A DNA stretch of 64,000 nt from CAYGUK01 sp964352985 (lineage in GTDB: Bacteria > Pseudomonadota > Gammaproteobacteria > JAHCLG01): the NCBI GenBank assembly GCA_964352985.1, contig CAYGUK010000001.1:20842-84841 (forward strand), written 5' to 3'. Both the position numbers and the translations under genes were made by a program. Positions 17,353 through 26,852 of the stretch are shown here, one piece after another (the first letter of the stretch is position 1; every line of letters starts with the position of its first letter). A model generated the notes under the pieces. That model was not told the origin of the DNA. It did not search any database and saw only the letters and a list, made by a program, of their open reading frames with translations.

Positions 17353-18383
17353 TGTTTCATTCTCTCATTAAGCGAAGATAACACTCGATTTTTCAGGAAA
17401 AAGTTAAACTCCAGAAGATTGGGGTAATGTTGTAAAACATCATTGACATAATTCAACGCGCGAGGAATATCAGCAAGATAATCGCGGCTGTCATCACGCA
17501 AAAATTTTCTCGCAAATATAAAAATTGCTTTTAAATGTCTTTGAATGCCCATCAAATCAAACCACTGTGTAAATTGTTCTATATCAATTGAATCGGATAA
17601 CACATTTTTCTCAATTGCCAAACGAAAATAAAATTTTGCTAATTCATCAACTAATTCTTTAGGCCATGCAATATAACAATCACGAATTAAAGAGACTAAA
17701 TCATAGGTCAAGGGACCCCACATCGCATCTTGGAAATCAATAATGCCCAACCGACCATTCTCTAATAAAAGTAAGTTTCTCGAATGATAGTCACGATGGA
17801 TACAAACCTGCGGTTGATTCATCGCATTGTCAACTAAAAAATTAAAAACGTTACTTAATAAAATTTCTTCTTCACTCGACAACGATAAACCCATAAATTT
17901 TTGTAAAAACCACTCTTTAAAATTTGTAAGTTCTAATGAAATAGGTTTTTTATCAAATGGTGCAAAATAATAATTTTTATTTTGTTGTATTTTTTGAATT
18001 TCAATTAAATCAACAATCGCTTGCTGATAAAGCGCGAGTGGATTGCCTCGTCTTAGCGCATAAAGTAATAATTCATCGCCAAAATCACTCAATAAAATAA
18101 AACCAGCTTCCAGATCTTGTGCATAGACTGTTGGCGCATTTATTCCGTATTGATGATAACAATCGGCTACTGCAAGAAATGAATGACTATCTTCTTTTTC
18201 TGGCGGTGCATCCATTGCAATACTGCTACCTTGAGTTGTAATGACACGAAAATATCGTCGAAAACTTGCATCACCAGCCAAGGCATTTATCGCCAAAATT
18301 TTCGCTTGGCTGACTTCGTTTAACCATTGAGATAATTGTTGATAACGCAAATCAACTTTTTCATTAATTTCCTGACTCGCCAT
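17349..18383 (-). CDS. amgK: Cell-wall amino-sugar kinase (MurNAc/GlcNAc anomeric kinase)
   Basis: A 344-residue aminoglycoside-phosphotransferase-fold kinase. LAGDASFRRYFRV lies at the N-lobe and IAMDAPPEKEDSHSF is typical of the AmgK group. The catalytic loop reads CIHRDYHSRNLLLL (Brenner motif HxDxxxxN) and the metal-binding Asp is in GIIDFQDAMWGP. It phosphorylates MurNAc at C1 to feed MurU (the next gene; ATGA overlap). The start at 18383 (MASQEINEK) faces the divergent lptD. The bypass matters because in organisms that have it, it lowers sensitivity to fosfomycin; that is established for Pseudomonas, not shown here. Confidence 0.9.
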   Translation of the reverse strand: MASQEINEKVDLRYQQLSQWLNEVSQAKILAINALAGDASFRRYFRVITTQGSSIAMDAPPEKEDSHSFLAVADCYHQYGINAPTVYAQDLEAGFILLSDFGDELLLYALRRGNPLALYQQAIVDLIEIQKIQQNKNYYFAPFDKKPISLELTNFKEWFLQKFMGLSLSSEEEILLSNVFNFLVDNAMNQPQVCIHRDYHSRNLLLLENGRLGIIDFQDAMWGPLTYDLVSLIRDCYIAWPKELVDELAKFYFRLAIEKNVLSDSIDIEQFTQWFDLMGIQRHLKAIFIFARKFLRDDSRDYLADIPRALNYVNDVLQHYPNLLEFNFFLKNRVLSSLNERMKQ

Positions 18384-18471
18384 CGTCTTCCTTACAAAAA
18401 ATTATGAAAATATTACTTTCTTTGTGATAAAGTCCAAGCCTTGTAAATTTACAGAGAAATATCAATTACTA

Positions 18472-21078
18472 ATGTCACGTTTTAAAAAAAATTACAAAAT
18501 TTATGTTATTTCCCTTGTCTTGTTGTGTATCACATTTTTAGTGAGAAATACATATAGCATATCTCAACACCAACAAGCAACGAACTTAGATTGGATTATA
18601 GACAAAACTGCTAATAATTTATGCCAAGGATATTATTTAGAACCTAACTTAAATCTCTCAGTTGATGATTCAGCACCACTAGAAGAAGGTAAAATTGAGA
18701 TTATAGGAAATGGTCAACTCAGTTTTTCTCAAACAGGCACTTCTAATTTAGAAGATATTATCGTGTCTGAACCAGGACAACGTGTAAAAGCTGATAAAGC
18801 TATTTTAATTCGCGATCCAAAAACACATAAAATAAATCTTATTAAACTTGAAGGACACGTGCGATTACGACAACCTGGAAAATTACTTATCGGCCAATCG
18901 GGCCATATGTATTTAGAATCCAAAGCTGCAGAAATTAATGATGCAGAATATCATGTTCATCTTAGTCACAAACAAGTTTTACATGATAATCAAATTCAAC
19001 TAATGGGTTTAACCGCTTGGGGTAAAGCACTTAAAATAAATCAAGTCAAACCAGGATTAATTAAACTCCAACAAGCTTCTTATACAACATGCTCTCCCTT
19101 GTGTAATGATTGGCATCTAAAATCACAAAAATTAACTTTAAATAAAGAAACAGGTCGTGGTACGGCAAGAAATGTTTTATTTTATGTGAGGCAAGTCCCG
19201 ATTTTTTATACGCCTTACATGAGTTTCCCTATTGATAACCGCAGATTAACTGGATTTTTATTACCGGCCTTTAATTATTCTTCTAAATCAGGTTATATTT
19301 TTGATTTACCATTATATTTGAATTTAGCACCTAATCTCGATGATACGTTTACACCAGTTTATATTTCGAAGCGTGGTGTGATGTATATGGATTCATTCCG
19401 GTATAAAACTCGATATACCACAGGCGATTTAAAGGCTGCGATACTACCTGGTGATAAAATTTTTCGCCAATTTATTGCACCTAATAATATATTAACTACC
19501 TACGCAAGACGTCCCTTAAGTGCCCAGACTCGCGCAATTAGTAGTAGTGTTAATCGAAAATTTTTATTCTTTCATCAGAAAAGTAAATTCAATAAACATT
19601 TTTCAACATCACTAGATTATAATTACACAAGTGATGATTATATTTTTCAAGATTTTCAAGTTTCACAAATTCCAGGTACACCCATCATTAATGATAATCA
19701 ACTCCTAAGACAAGCAAGTGCGGAATATAAAACAAACCATTGGGATGTCACCGGTCAATTTGAAAAATATCAAACACTCCATCCCATTAATAGCGTTTCA
19801 TTATTTTATGATCAGTATTCACGGCTTCCCGCATTAAATGCGCACGGAGATTATCTTGATGTTCATGGTTTTGATTTAAGCCTCGATTCACAATTTGTGA
19901 GATTTCTATATCCAGATCCCACCGCTATTGATTTTTATTCAGGTCGTTTTTATGCGCAAGGAACTAGAATCAATGTCGAACCGAGTATTAGTTATCCAAT
20001 ATCAAATTTAAGTGGTTATATCATCCCTAAAGCTGAATTTGATATGACTCACTATCAAATTCAAAAAGGTCCAACAGGGATTCTTCTCACTCCACAAGGT
20101 GTTTGGCCAAAACGTCAAATTAATCGAACCATTCCCATCATCAGCGTTGATAGTGGACTCACCTTTGAAAAAAATATTTCGCTTTTTGGTAAAGGATTTA
20201 TTCAAACTCTCGAACCTAGAATATATTATTTATACGTGCCCAATCGTGATCAAAACAATATTCCAATATATGACACTATTATAACAGCCTTTAATTACGA
20301 TCAAATGTTTCGTGATAATCGTTTTGTCGGATACGATCGTATTGGTAATGCCAATCAAGTCGCATTTGGTCTCACAACAAGATTACTCAACAATTTCACA
20401 TCTGCTGAAAGTGCTGAGGCAAGCATAGGTATTACTCGATATTTTGCGAGACGAATTACATCTATATGTAGTCTTAGAAATTGTGCGGTGACGATTAATC
20501 CTAGAAATTCTCAAATCTATTCACCCTTAGTTGGAAAATCTGTTATTAGTTTAATCCCAGATGTTTCAATCACAACAAATCTTGCCTATAACTTATATTT
20601 TAAAAGTTTTGAAACAGCGAGCGTTACGGCGACTTATACCAAAGATCAACGCCATATTTTTTATACGAGTTATGTTTATAGTAAAGCAGTGGGTAATAAT
20701 CCATTCAATCCAACAGCTTATTCCGAAGAACACACCTTAAGTTTGGGCACTATTTATGGTATCACTAAATATTTGTCATTAATGGGTATATTGTCAAGAC
20801 AAACGGTGCAAAATCAAGTAAAACCTGCACATGACTTTTATATTGGGGTACAATACGACACCTGCTGTTGGGCTGCACGTCTGATAGTTGGTAAAGAATT
20901 CCAAGGAGTAACCAGTTTTGCATTACCCAACCAAGATACGTCGAGTTATGACAAACGTATTTTATTCCAAGTCATGTTTAAAGGACTTGGCACGTTGGGC
21001 ACCGGTGACGCACAACCTATTCTTGCAACAGGTATCCCAGGCTTAAAAGATATATTTGAAACTGAAAGGTCGATATGA
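18472..21078 (+). CDS. lptD: LPS-assembly outer membrane protein LptD
   Basis: An 868-residue protein from the ATG at 18472 (MSRFKKNYKIY), which opens with a basic and then hydrophobic export segment. A GTG at 18424 in the same frame would add 16 residues without improving the signal, so I prefer the ATG. An OstA/LptA-like periplasmic domain follows (IEIIGNGQLSFSQ, KADKAILIRDPKTHKINLIKLEGHVRLRQPG), then a long beta-barrel with repeated aromatic strands (ARNVLFYVRQVPIFYTPYMS). The Cys pattern for inter-domain disulfides is present: NNLCQG, a Cys pair in the linker, and the adjacent pair in DTCCWAA near the C-terminus. It inserts LPS into the outer leaflet with LptE. First gene of the lptD-surA-pdxA-rsmA run; surA overlaps it by four bases. 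Confidence 0.94.
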   Translation: MSRFKKNYKIYVISLVLLCITFLVRNTYSISQHQQATNLDWIIDKTANNLCQGYYLEPNLNLSVDDSAPLEEGKIEIIGNGQLSFSQTGTSNLEDIIVSEPGQRVKADKAILIRDPKTHKINLIKLEGHVRLRQPGKLLIGQSGHMYLESKAAEINDAEYHVHLSHKQVLHDNQIQLMGLTAWGKALKINQVKPGLIKLQQASYTTCSPLCNDWHLKSQKLTLNKETGRGTARNVLFYVRQVPIFYTPYMSFPIDNRRLTGFLLPAFNYSSKSGYIFDLPLYLNLAPNLDDTFTPVYISKRGVMYMDSFRYKTRYTTGDLKAAILPGDKIFRQFIAPNNILTTYARRPLSAQTRAISSSVNRKFLFFHQKSKFNKHFSTSLDYNYTSDDYIFQDFQVSQIPGTPIINDNQLLRQASAEYKTNHWDVTGQFEKYQTLHPINSVSLFYDQYSRLPALNAHGDYLDVHGFDLSLDSQFVRFLYPDPTAIDFYSGRFYAQGTRINVEPSISYPISNLSGYIIPKAEFDMTHYQIQKGPTGILLTPQGVWPKRQINRTIPIISVDSGLTFEKNISLFGKGFIQTLEPRIYYLYVPNRDQNNIPIYDTIITAFNYDQMFRDNRFVGYDRIGNANQVAFGLTTRLLNNFTSAESAEASIGITRYFARRITSICSLRNCAVTINPRNSQIYSPLVGKSVISLIPDVSITTNLAYNLYFKSFETASVTATYTKDQRHIFYTSYVYSKAVGNNPFNPTAYSEEHTLSLGTIYGITKYLSLMGILSRQTVQNQVKPAHDFYIGVQYDTCCWAARLIVGKEFQGVTSFALPNQDTSSYDKRILFQVMFKGLGTLGTGDAQPILATGIPGLKDIFETERSI

Positions 21079-22022
21079 TGAAAAAATTTTTAATAACCAT
21101 TTTTCTATTAATTTCATTTAATGTGTTTGCAGTGAATGAACAGTCTTTAAACTCCATCGTTGCCTATGTTAACAATGATGTGATCACTCAAACTCAACTT
21201 GATAATGCGATAAATATGGTAAAACATCAATTAGCAGAAAATCATGATAATTTTCCTACAAATAAATTATTACGCCACCAAGTATTACAAAATCTTATTG
21301 ATATGCGCCTGCAATTACAAAAAGCCAAACAAGCCGGTATGAAAGTCGATAATGCAAGCTTAGATAATGCACTAAATCGCATTGCGACTAGTAACCACAT
21401 GACAGTAAGCCAATTACAACATGCGGTAATTGCTCAAGGTGTTTCATATGAACATTACAAAAATAACATCCGTAATCAAATCCTTATTGCTAAATTACAA
21501 CAAGCTGCCGTTGGCCCAACTATCACTGTTGAAAAAAGTGATGTGTTAAAATTATTAAAACAAAATGGTGAAAAAACGTTAAAACTCTATCACGTTAAAG
21601 ATATTTTAATCCCCTTAACTGCAAAACCAACAGCAAGTGAATTACAATCAGCAAAACAAAAAACCCTTGATATTATTTCTAAGCTAAATAAAGGTACCAG
21701 TTTTTCCACCGCTGCATTTGCTAATTCTATTGGCCAAAGCGCTATTCAAGGTGGTGATTTGGGTTGGCGTCCTTTAAGCGATTTACCTCAAGTTTTCAGT
21801 GCTAAATTAACATCGATGAAAGTGGGTCAAATAAGCGGCCCCATTCAAGCTGCAAATGGTTTTCATATTATTAAATTAGTAAATGTCAAAACCGAACAAA
21901 ATCAAGGGAAGCTTACTTTTAAGCAAGCGCAACAATTAGTTTACTCACGCAAGATGGTTGAAGCATCGCAAAAATGGTTAAATGAATTGCGCTCTTCATC
22001 CTATATAAAAATCATCAACTAA
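21075..22022 (+). CDS. surA: Periplasmic chaperone/peptidyl-prolyl isomerase SurA (single parvulin domain)
   Basis: A 315-residue protein with a signal peptide cleaved near FNVFA-VN and the SurA N-domain (LNSIVAYVNNDVITQTQLDNAI, LLRHQVLQNLIDMRLQLQKAKQAGM). One parvulin domain lies at about 170-270 (YHVKDILIPL, GGDLGWRPLSDLP, GPIQAANGFHIIKLV), followed by a C-terminal helix. E. coli SurA has two parvulin repeats; this one has one, which is common in other proteobacteria. It escorts outer-membrane proteins, LptD among them, through the periplasm. The start lies in an ATGATG overlapping the lptD stop. Confidence 0.95.
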   Translation: MMKKFLITIFLLISFNVFAVNEQSLNSIVAYVNNDVITQTQLDNAINMVKHQLAENHDNFPTNKLLRHQVLQNLIDMRLQLQKAKQAGMKVDNASLDNALNRIATSNHMTVSQLQHAVIAQGVSYEHYKNNIRNQILIAKLQQAAVGPTITVEKSDVLKLLKQNGEKTLKLYHVKDILIPLTAKPTASELQSAKQKTLDIISKLNKGTSFSTAAFANSIGQSAIQGGDLGWRPLSDLPQVFSAKLTSMKVGQISGPIQAANGFHIIKLVNVKTEQNQGKLTFKQAQQLVYSRKMVEASQKWLNELRSSSYIKIIN

Positions 22023-22023
22023 G

Positions 22024-23004
22024 ATGTTGATTGCGCTCACTGGTGGTGAACCTGCGGGTATTGGCCCAGAATTAACGATTAAATTAGCAAGTCAATCTTT
22101 ACCTTGTCCTTTTGTTGTTTTAGGTGATATTGACTTGCTAAAAACAACAGCAAAATTTTTAAATGTCAATTGTCAATTCATAGAATTTGATAAAAATCAT
22201 CCCCCACTTTCACACAAAAAAAATAAAATATATGTTCATTCGATAAGATTAACTAAAGAAAATACACTTGGTGAACCACAAGTTGAAAATGTAGATTACG
22301 TTTTAGAAACGTTACAAACTGCTGTCGAATTTTGTCTTCAAGAAATCACACAGGCTATTGTAACCAACCCAATTCAAAAAAGTATCATCAAAAAATCTGG
22401 CCTTCCTTTTATCGGTCAAACAGAATATTTTGCTGATTCATGTCAATGTAAAACTATTATGATGTTAGCCAATGATCAAATGAAAGTTGTGCCTTTAACC
22501 ACACACTTACCTTTGCGTGATGTCAGTCAGGCCATTAACCAAGAAAAAATCATTCAAACCCTAACTCTGTTAAACCATGAATTAATCACAAAGTTTAATA
22601 TTAACCAGCCAAAAATTTTAGTAAGCGGATTAAATCCCCATGCAGGGGAACAAGGTGAAATGGGTCATGAAGAACAAGAAATAATTATTCCTGCTATAAA
22701 ATTGTTAAAACAAAAAAATATTAATGTTGAAGGCCCCTATCCTGCCGATACATTATTTACAAAAAAATATCTCCAACAAGCAGATGCTATTTTATGCATG
22801 TATCATGATCAAGGTTTACCTGTGGTGAAATATAGTGACTTCAATCATAGTGTGAATATTAGTTTAGGATTACCTTTTGTAAGAACATCTGTTGATCATG
22901 GCACAGCACTCGATATCGCCGGACTTGGCAGTGCTTCGGTAGATAGTTTATTATCAGCATTTAACATGGCATGGAAATTAACGGATGTCAAAAAGACAAC
23001 ATAA
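22024..23004 (+). CDS. pdxA: 4-hydroxythreonine-4-phosphate dehydrogenase
   Basis: A 326-residue protein. LTGGEPAGIGPELTIKLA is the PdxA start (usual TxGDPAGIGPE). Also visible are metal/substrate residues in VPLTTHLPLRDV, GLNPHAGEQGEMGHEE, GPYPADTLF and CMYHDQGLPVVKY, and VRTSVDHGTALDIAG at the C-terminus. It makes the amino-ketone precursor of pyridoxal phosphate in the DXP-dependent vitamin B6 route. It begins one base after the surA stop and its last 20 bases overlap the start of rsmA, so expression of the four genes is tightly linked. Confidence 0.96.
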   Translation: MLIALTGGEPAGIGPELTIKLASQSLPCPFVVLGDIDLLKTTAKFLNVNCQFIEFDKNHPPLSHKKNKIYVHSIRLTKENTLGEPQVENVDYVLETLQTAVEFCLQEITQAIVTNPIQKSIIKKSGLPFIGQTEYFADSCQCKTIMMLANDQMKVVPLTTHLPLRDVSQAINQEKIIQTLTLLNHELITKFNINQPKILVSGLNPHAGEQGEMGHEEQEIIIPAIKLLKQKNINVEGPYPADTLFTKKYLQQADAILCMYHDQGLPVVKYSDFNHSVNISLGLPFVRTSVDHGTALDIAGLGSASVDSLLSAFNMAWKLTDVKKTT

Positions 23005-23773
23005 ACCTCGTAAACGATTCGGTCAAAATTTTCTGCAAGATCATGTTGTGATTAGTAATATTATTGCCGCGCTTGCACCAAAACCAAAAGATAATATTGT
23101 TGAAATTGGACCAGGTTTAGGTGTTCTCACTCGTGAGGTCATTGATTTAGTTGATTTCTTACACGTCATTGAAATCGATCGTGATCTAATCACATTATTA
23201 GAAGAACAATTTCAAGATAATCCTAAAATTAAAATTCACCAAGCAGATGCATTACGCTATGATTTTTCCAAACTCGCAAAACCGGATCAACCTTTAAAAC
23301 TTTTTGGTAATCTGCCTTATAATATTGCGACGCAGCTTATTTTTCATTTACTTGATAATGTTTCAATAATCTACGACATGCATTTCATGACTCAAAAAGA
23401 AGTTGCTGACAGAATGGCCGCAAAACCCCGAACATCTGCCTATGGTCGCTTAAGCATCATGTTACAATATTACTGTCATGTCGAAGTTTTATTTGATGTC
23501 GACAAAACAGCATTTCATCCTGAACCAAAAGTCACTTCTTCAGTGGTACGGCTTATCCCCCATAAAATTAAACCTCATGTTGCTAAAGATATTTTTATCT
23601 TCGGAGAAATTGTTCGTGAGGCCTTTAATCAGCGTAGAAAAACCATTCGCAATAGTTTAAACAACTTTATCGAAGCTGAAACACTCGAAGATATCAATAT
23701 CGATCCCAAACATCGGGCAGAAGAACTAACAATTAAAGACTTCGTAAAAATCAGTAACTACCTATCTGAGTAA
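22985..23773 (+). CDS. rsmA: 16S rRNA dimethyladenosine transferase (RsmA/KsgA)
   Basis: A 262-residue SAM-dependent methyltransferase. RKRFGQNFLQDHVVI, VEIGPGLGVLTREV (SAM loop) and the catalytic GNLPYNIATQLIF (NLPY motif) are all present, plus PEPKVTSSVVRL and AFNQRRKTIRNSL in the C-terminal domain. It dimethylates two adjacent adenosines in helix 45 of 16S rRNA, a late step of 30S assembly. Its start lies inside the end of pdxA. In many gammaproteobacteria apaG follows directly; here 1.7 kb of accessory DNA intervenes. Confidence 0.97.
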   Translation: MSKRQHKPRKRFGQNFLQDHVVISNIIAALAPKPKDNIVEIGPGLGVLTREVIDLVDFLHVIEIDRDLITLLEEQFQDNPKIKIHQADALRYDFSKLAKPDQPLKLFGNLPYNIATQLIFHLLDNVSIIYDMHFMTQKEVADRMAAKPRTSAYGRLSIMLQYYCHVEVLFDVDKTAFHPEPKVTSSVVRLIPHKIKPHVAKDIFIFGEIVREAFNQRRKTIRNSLNNFIEAETLEDINIDPKHRAEELTIKDFVKISNYLSE

Positions 23774-23839
23774 AGGAAAATTGTACTCCGCGGATCAATA
23801 TAGGCAAAATTATAAAAGAAATACTTATTATTTTTAGTT

Positions 23840-24643
23840 TTGTCTCGAATTATTTCAAGTTGTGAAACATCAACCCAAGAACATCGATGCAAGCGAAAAG
23901 GCTTAAGAGTTTATATTTCAGATAAAACTGACTTTCAACAAAATTGTTATTCTGATGATAGTTCCATGGCAGGTTATTATGGCCATGACGATGGCATTTA
24001 TTTACAACGACCCAAAAAATTTCAAGTTAGATATTTAGCTGCAACCATTATCCATGAAATTAGTCATTATATCTTTGATATTCTATTTGAGAATAAAGCT
24101 CAACCTTTTTCGACAGAGCAAGATGCGAAAACATTTCAAGAAATTATCAACAATACTAAAGAAGCTTTGGCTTCATCTCAAATCATGATTAATATAGCTG
24201 GGCTTTCTGATGAAAAAATAAATGAAGAATTTTTATTTGCTTTTAATTTACTTAACACTATATTTAATAATTATCCATCTGCAAAACACGCAAATGAATT
24301 AATTGTTGCGGTTCCAGAATTTTATTGTTTATTCGGCCGTGATAAAGCTCGCATTTATCTAATAATGCTAGCACCAGGTTTAGTAGAATATTTTGTTGAT
24401 GTTGTTCAACCTCGGATGCAACTTTTCATAACAAGTCATCATTTATCCTTCAATAATTTGCGTCATGCATTTGCTCGTCCTCGAAATACTTCTATACCAC
24501 TAAGTGATTTATCTCTTGCTACGAAAGAATATCTCCTATTTGGATCGGCTAGTAGTAGCGAAGCAATAACACCTAAAATTAACCAGAAACCATCTACAAC
24601 TACTGTCAAACCTCATAAAAACTTGAAACATTGTCATCGTTAG
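23840..24643 (+). CDS. Putative zinc metallopeptidase (HExxH), unassigned family, probably N-terminally shortened
   Basis: A 267-residue ORF starting at a TTG. No ATG is available in frame until residue 43, and the frame closes just upstream (stop at 23813-23815), so the N-terminus is either non-canonical or lost. ATIIHEISHYIFD contains HEISH, the zincin active-site motif, and DAKTFQEI or later acidic residues could supply the third ligand. Middle and C-terminus (FNNLRHAFARP...IPLSDLSLATKEYLLFGSA) are helical, ending in a Ser/Thr/Pro/Lys/His-rich tail. The C-terminal 70 residues are repeated in the broken gene downstream, so this is a small paralogous family. It sits between rsmA and apaG, normally adjacent. 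Candidate host-directed or toxin-like protease; no export signal is visible. Confidence 0.6.
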   Translation: MSRIISSCETSTQEHRCKRKGLRVYISDKTDFQQNCYSDDSSMAGYYGHDDGIYLQRPKKFQVRYLAATIIHEISHYIFDILFENKAQPFSTEQDAKTFQEIINNTKEALASSQIMINIAGLSDEKINEEFLFAFNLLNTIFNNYPSAKHANELIVAVPEFYCLFGRDKARIYLIMLAPGLVEYFVDVVQPRMQLFITSHHLSFNNLRHAFARPRNTSIPLSDLSLATKEYLLFGSASSSEAITPKINQKPSTTTVKPHKNLKHCHR

Positions 24644-24999
24644 TTATAAATTTCCCCATCGCATTCAAAAACAATCTCGAAAAACATTAAAGTCCTTAAT
24701 ATAGGTTCGAATAATATCCCATAATGGGAGCTGGATTTTTGTTATTAAATTGAACCCCGGTTATTTGAAAGCGCAACCACCTATAACACTAACAAAAAAT
24801 ATAAGATAACATTCTATAAAATAATAAATGAAAATAAAAATAATTATGTTAAGCAGCCAAGAAAAAAATGCTCATATAAAAAATCAAGTATACACACTCA
24901 TTCAGAACTTTCCAGGTTTGAGCTCAGTTAAAAAAAACAAATAGCATTACCTTTATCAAAATTCAAAAATAAAGATGGGCTAATATTCATGAATTTGAA
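24644..24999. other. Intergenic within the inserted accessory segment
   Basis: AT-rich, about 350 bp, with no supported gene or strong hairpin. It may hold decayed remains of the 5' part of the downstream broken paralogue, but no clear protein match was seen here. Confidence 0.3.
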
Positions 25000-25385
25000 T
25001 TGACACATCCACCTAGACAAACAGTGCTAAGTCAAATTCCCTCAATCCAATTACTTGAAAGAGAAATGTATCATGATATGAGTTTATCGACTTATGAACG
25101 ATTTATTCAGCACTTAGATAAACTAGCTCAAGAAATCCCAGAATGTGAAGAAGCTTTCGACCTCGCATGCAAAAATTTCTAACCATACACAAAGTTAAAT
25201 TTAACAACTTACGTCAATCTATCGGCCAGCCACAAGGTCGTTCTATTCCTCTTAGTGACTTACCCTTAGCAACTCAACAATATCTACTATTTGGTTCAGT
25301 CACTAAAACAAAACCGACCCCCTCTTCTCATAGCACGCCACTACCTGCAAAACATTATAAAAACATGAAACATCCACACCGCTAA
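25000..25385 (+). pseudogene. Decayed paralogue of the upstream HExxH protein (two overlapping frames)
   Basis: Two short frames overlap here. The second (from 25167) reads KFNNLRQ...RSIPLSDLPLATQQYLLFGS and ends KHYKNMKHPHR, closely matching the C-terminus of the gene at 23840-24643 (SFNNLRH...TSIPLSDLSLATKEYLLFGS, KPHKNLKHCHR). Just before its ATG the same frame reads SFRPRMQKFLT, matching VVQPRMQLFIT in the intact copy, and is then cut by a stop. The first frame (25000-25182) is a helical segment with no ATG start. Together they look like a duplicated copy that has lost its active-site half and gained a frameshift. Confidence 0.68.
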
Positions 25386-25501
25386 TGTCTCGCTAAAACT
25401 ATTCGTCATTAAAGAAATATTTTAGTAACAATATTTAAGATTGAAGCTTACTATGTTAAATTAATTCATTAGTTAATTCTTAAATTAAGATTTCAACCAA
25501 C

Positions 25502-25885
25502 ATGCATGAAATTTTGGATAACGATGTATCGATTGAAGTGACCACTAAATATTTAAATGATCACTCTGATCCTGCGAATGAGCAATATGTTTTTGCCTAC
25601 ACAATTGTAATTACCAATGTGGGTCGGATCCCCTCCAAACTTTTATCCCGCCATTGGATTATTACTGATGCAAACGGTGAAGTTCAAGAAGTTCGCGGTG
25701 TAGGTGTTGTCGGTGAACAACCGCATTTACATCCGGGCGAAAGTTTTGAATACACCAGTAGCGCAATTCTTAATACACCCGTTGGTTCAATGCAAGGAAA
25801 ATACCATTTAGTGAATGATCAAGGCGATTATTTTAACAGCGAAATTCCCGCTTTTTCGCTCGCCGCTCCAAACGTTGTTAATTAA
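25502..25885 (+). CDS. apaG: ApaG/CorD domain protein
   Basis: A 127-residue beta-sandwich protein of normal ApaG length. YVFAYTIVITNVGRIPSKLLSRHWIITDANG, VRGVGVVGEQPHLHPGESFEYTSS and GSMQGKYHLVN are the diagnostic blocks. Its role is poorly understood (Co2+/Mg2+ efflux-related phenotypes in Salmonella). It is followed by apaH after two bases and is surely co-transcribed with it. It is separated from rsmA by the accessory segment, so it presumably uses its own promoter in 25386-25501. Confidence 0.95.
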   Translation: MHEILDNDVSIEVTTKYLNDHSDPANEQYVFAYTIVITNVGRIPSKLLSRHWIITDANGEVQEVRGVGVVGEQPHLHPGESFEYTSSAILNTPVGSMQGKYHLVNDQGDYFNSEIPAFSLAAPNVVN

Positions 25886-25887
25886 TT

Positions 25888-26706
25888 ATGTCGACTTATG
25901 CAATTGGTGATATTCAAGGTTGTTATGATCAATTATGTCATTTACTCGAAGCAATCAATTATGATAGTCAGCGCGATACATTATGGTTTACCGGTGACTT
26001 AGTTAATCGAGGGCCAAAATCATTAAAAACGTTACGATTCATTAAATCCTTACCTAATACTGTTGTGGTCTTAGGCAATCATGATTTACATTTACTTGCC
26101 GTTGCCGCAGATTTTAATCGATTAAAAAATAAAGATACTATCCAAAAAATATTTAAAGTTGATGACTGTGATGAATTACTCAATTGGCTAAGACTCCAAA
26201 AATTAATTCATTACGATCCTAAATTAAACTATGTTTTAGTCCACGCTGGTTTCCCACCACAATGGGATTTAGCGACCGCAATTAAGTTAGCTCATGAAGT
26301 TGAAGAAATTATCCGCTCAAAAAAATGCAGCAAATTTTTAAAACACATGTATGGTGATGAACCCATTTGTTGGGATCCTGAATTAACTGATTGGGCACGA
26401 CTCCGTTTCATTACTAATTGTTTAACTCGAATAAGATATTGTACCCAAGCAGGTGAAATCGAACTTAAAACCAAAGGCCCACCCGGTGCGCAAGATAAAC
26501 AATACTTTCCCTGGTTTGCCATCGAACAACGTCAAACCCAAGAAGTCGATATCATCTTTGGTCATTGGGCATCGCTGCAAGGTATCTCATATCTTCCTCG
26601 GATTCATGCGATCGACACCGGTTGTATTTGGGGCGGACAATTAACAGCAATGCGCTTAGAAGATCAAGTTCGCATTCAAGTACCAGGCTTAATCATTGAA
26701 AAATAG
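25888..26706 (+). CDS. apaH: Symmetrical bis(5'-nucleosyl)-tetraphosphatase
   Basis: A 272-residue metallophosphoesterase. The motifs YAIGDIQGCYDQL, LWFTGDLVNRGPKSL, VVLGNHDLHLLAV and, late, IFGHWASLQG and AIDTGCIWGGQLTAM bind the two metals. It hydrolyses Ap4A to two ADP, and probably decaps Np4-capped RNA as in E. coli. Gene length and motifs are complete. It follows apaG directly. Confidence 0.97.
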   Translation: MSTYAIGDIQGCYDQLCHLLEAINYDSQRDTLWFTGDLVNRGPKSLKTLRFIKSLPNTVVVLGNHDLHLLAVAADFNRLKNKDTIQKIFKVDDCDELLNWLRLQKLIHYDPKLNYVLVHAGFPPQWDLATAIKLAHEVEEIIRSKKCSKFLKHMYGDEPICWDPELTDWARLRFITNCLTRIRYCTQAGEIELKTKGPPGAQDKQYFPWFAIEQRQTQEVDIIFGHWASLQGISYLPRIHAIDTGCIWGGQLTAMRLEDQVRIQVPGLIIEK

Positions 26707-26825
26707 ATAATAGTCCCCATCTATAGTGTGCTTATTACGCTACCTACTAATGTGCACTTATGCTATAATAAGACACTTTATTATTAAAGCTATTTAAAAT
26801 CAATAGCTTAGCCTTATTCTGCATA

Positions 26826-26852
26826 TTAGCACTCATTGCCTGAGAGTGCTAA
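26826..26852 (+). promoter_or_regulatory. CIRCE operator (HrcA site) in the rpoH promoter
   Basis: The sequence is exactly TTAGCACTC (26826-26834), nine bases, GAGTGCTAA (26844-26852), a perfect match to the CIRCE consensus TTAGCACTC-N9-GAGTGCTAA. It covers the -35 region of the promoter at 26836-26864. HrcA bound here would block transcription of rpoH and release it on heat or protein stress. Confidence 0.93.

Noticed and set aside
24690..24740. Possible tRNA because of GGTTCGAATAATATCCC
   Set aside because: The GGTTCGA string resembles a T-loop, but no T-stem, anticodon arm or acceptor stem can be formed around it.
25000..25182. Independent small gene
   Set aside because: It starts at TTG, has no ribosome site, and continues into a frame-shifted remnant of the neighbouring paralogue; treated as part of a pseudogene.
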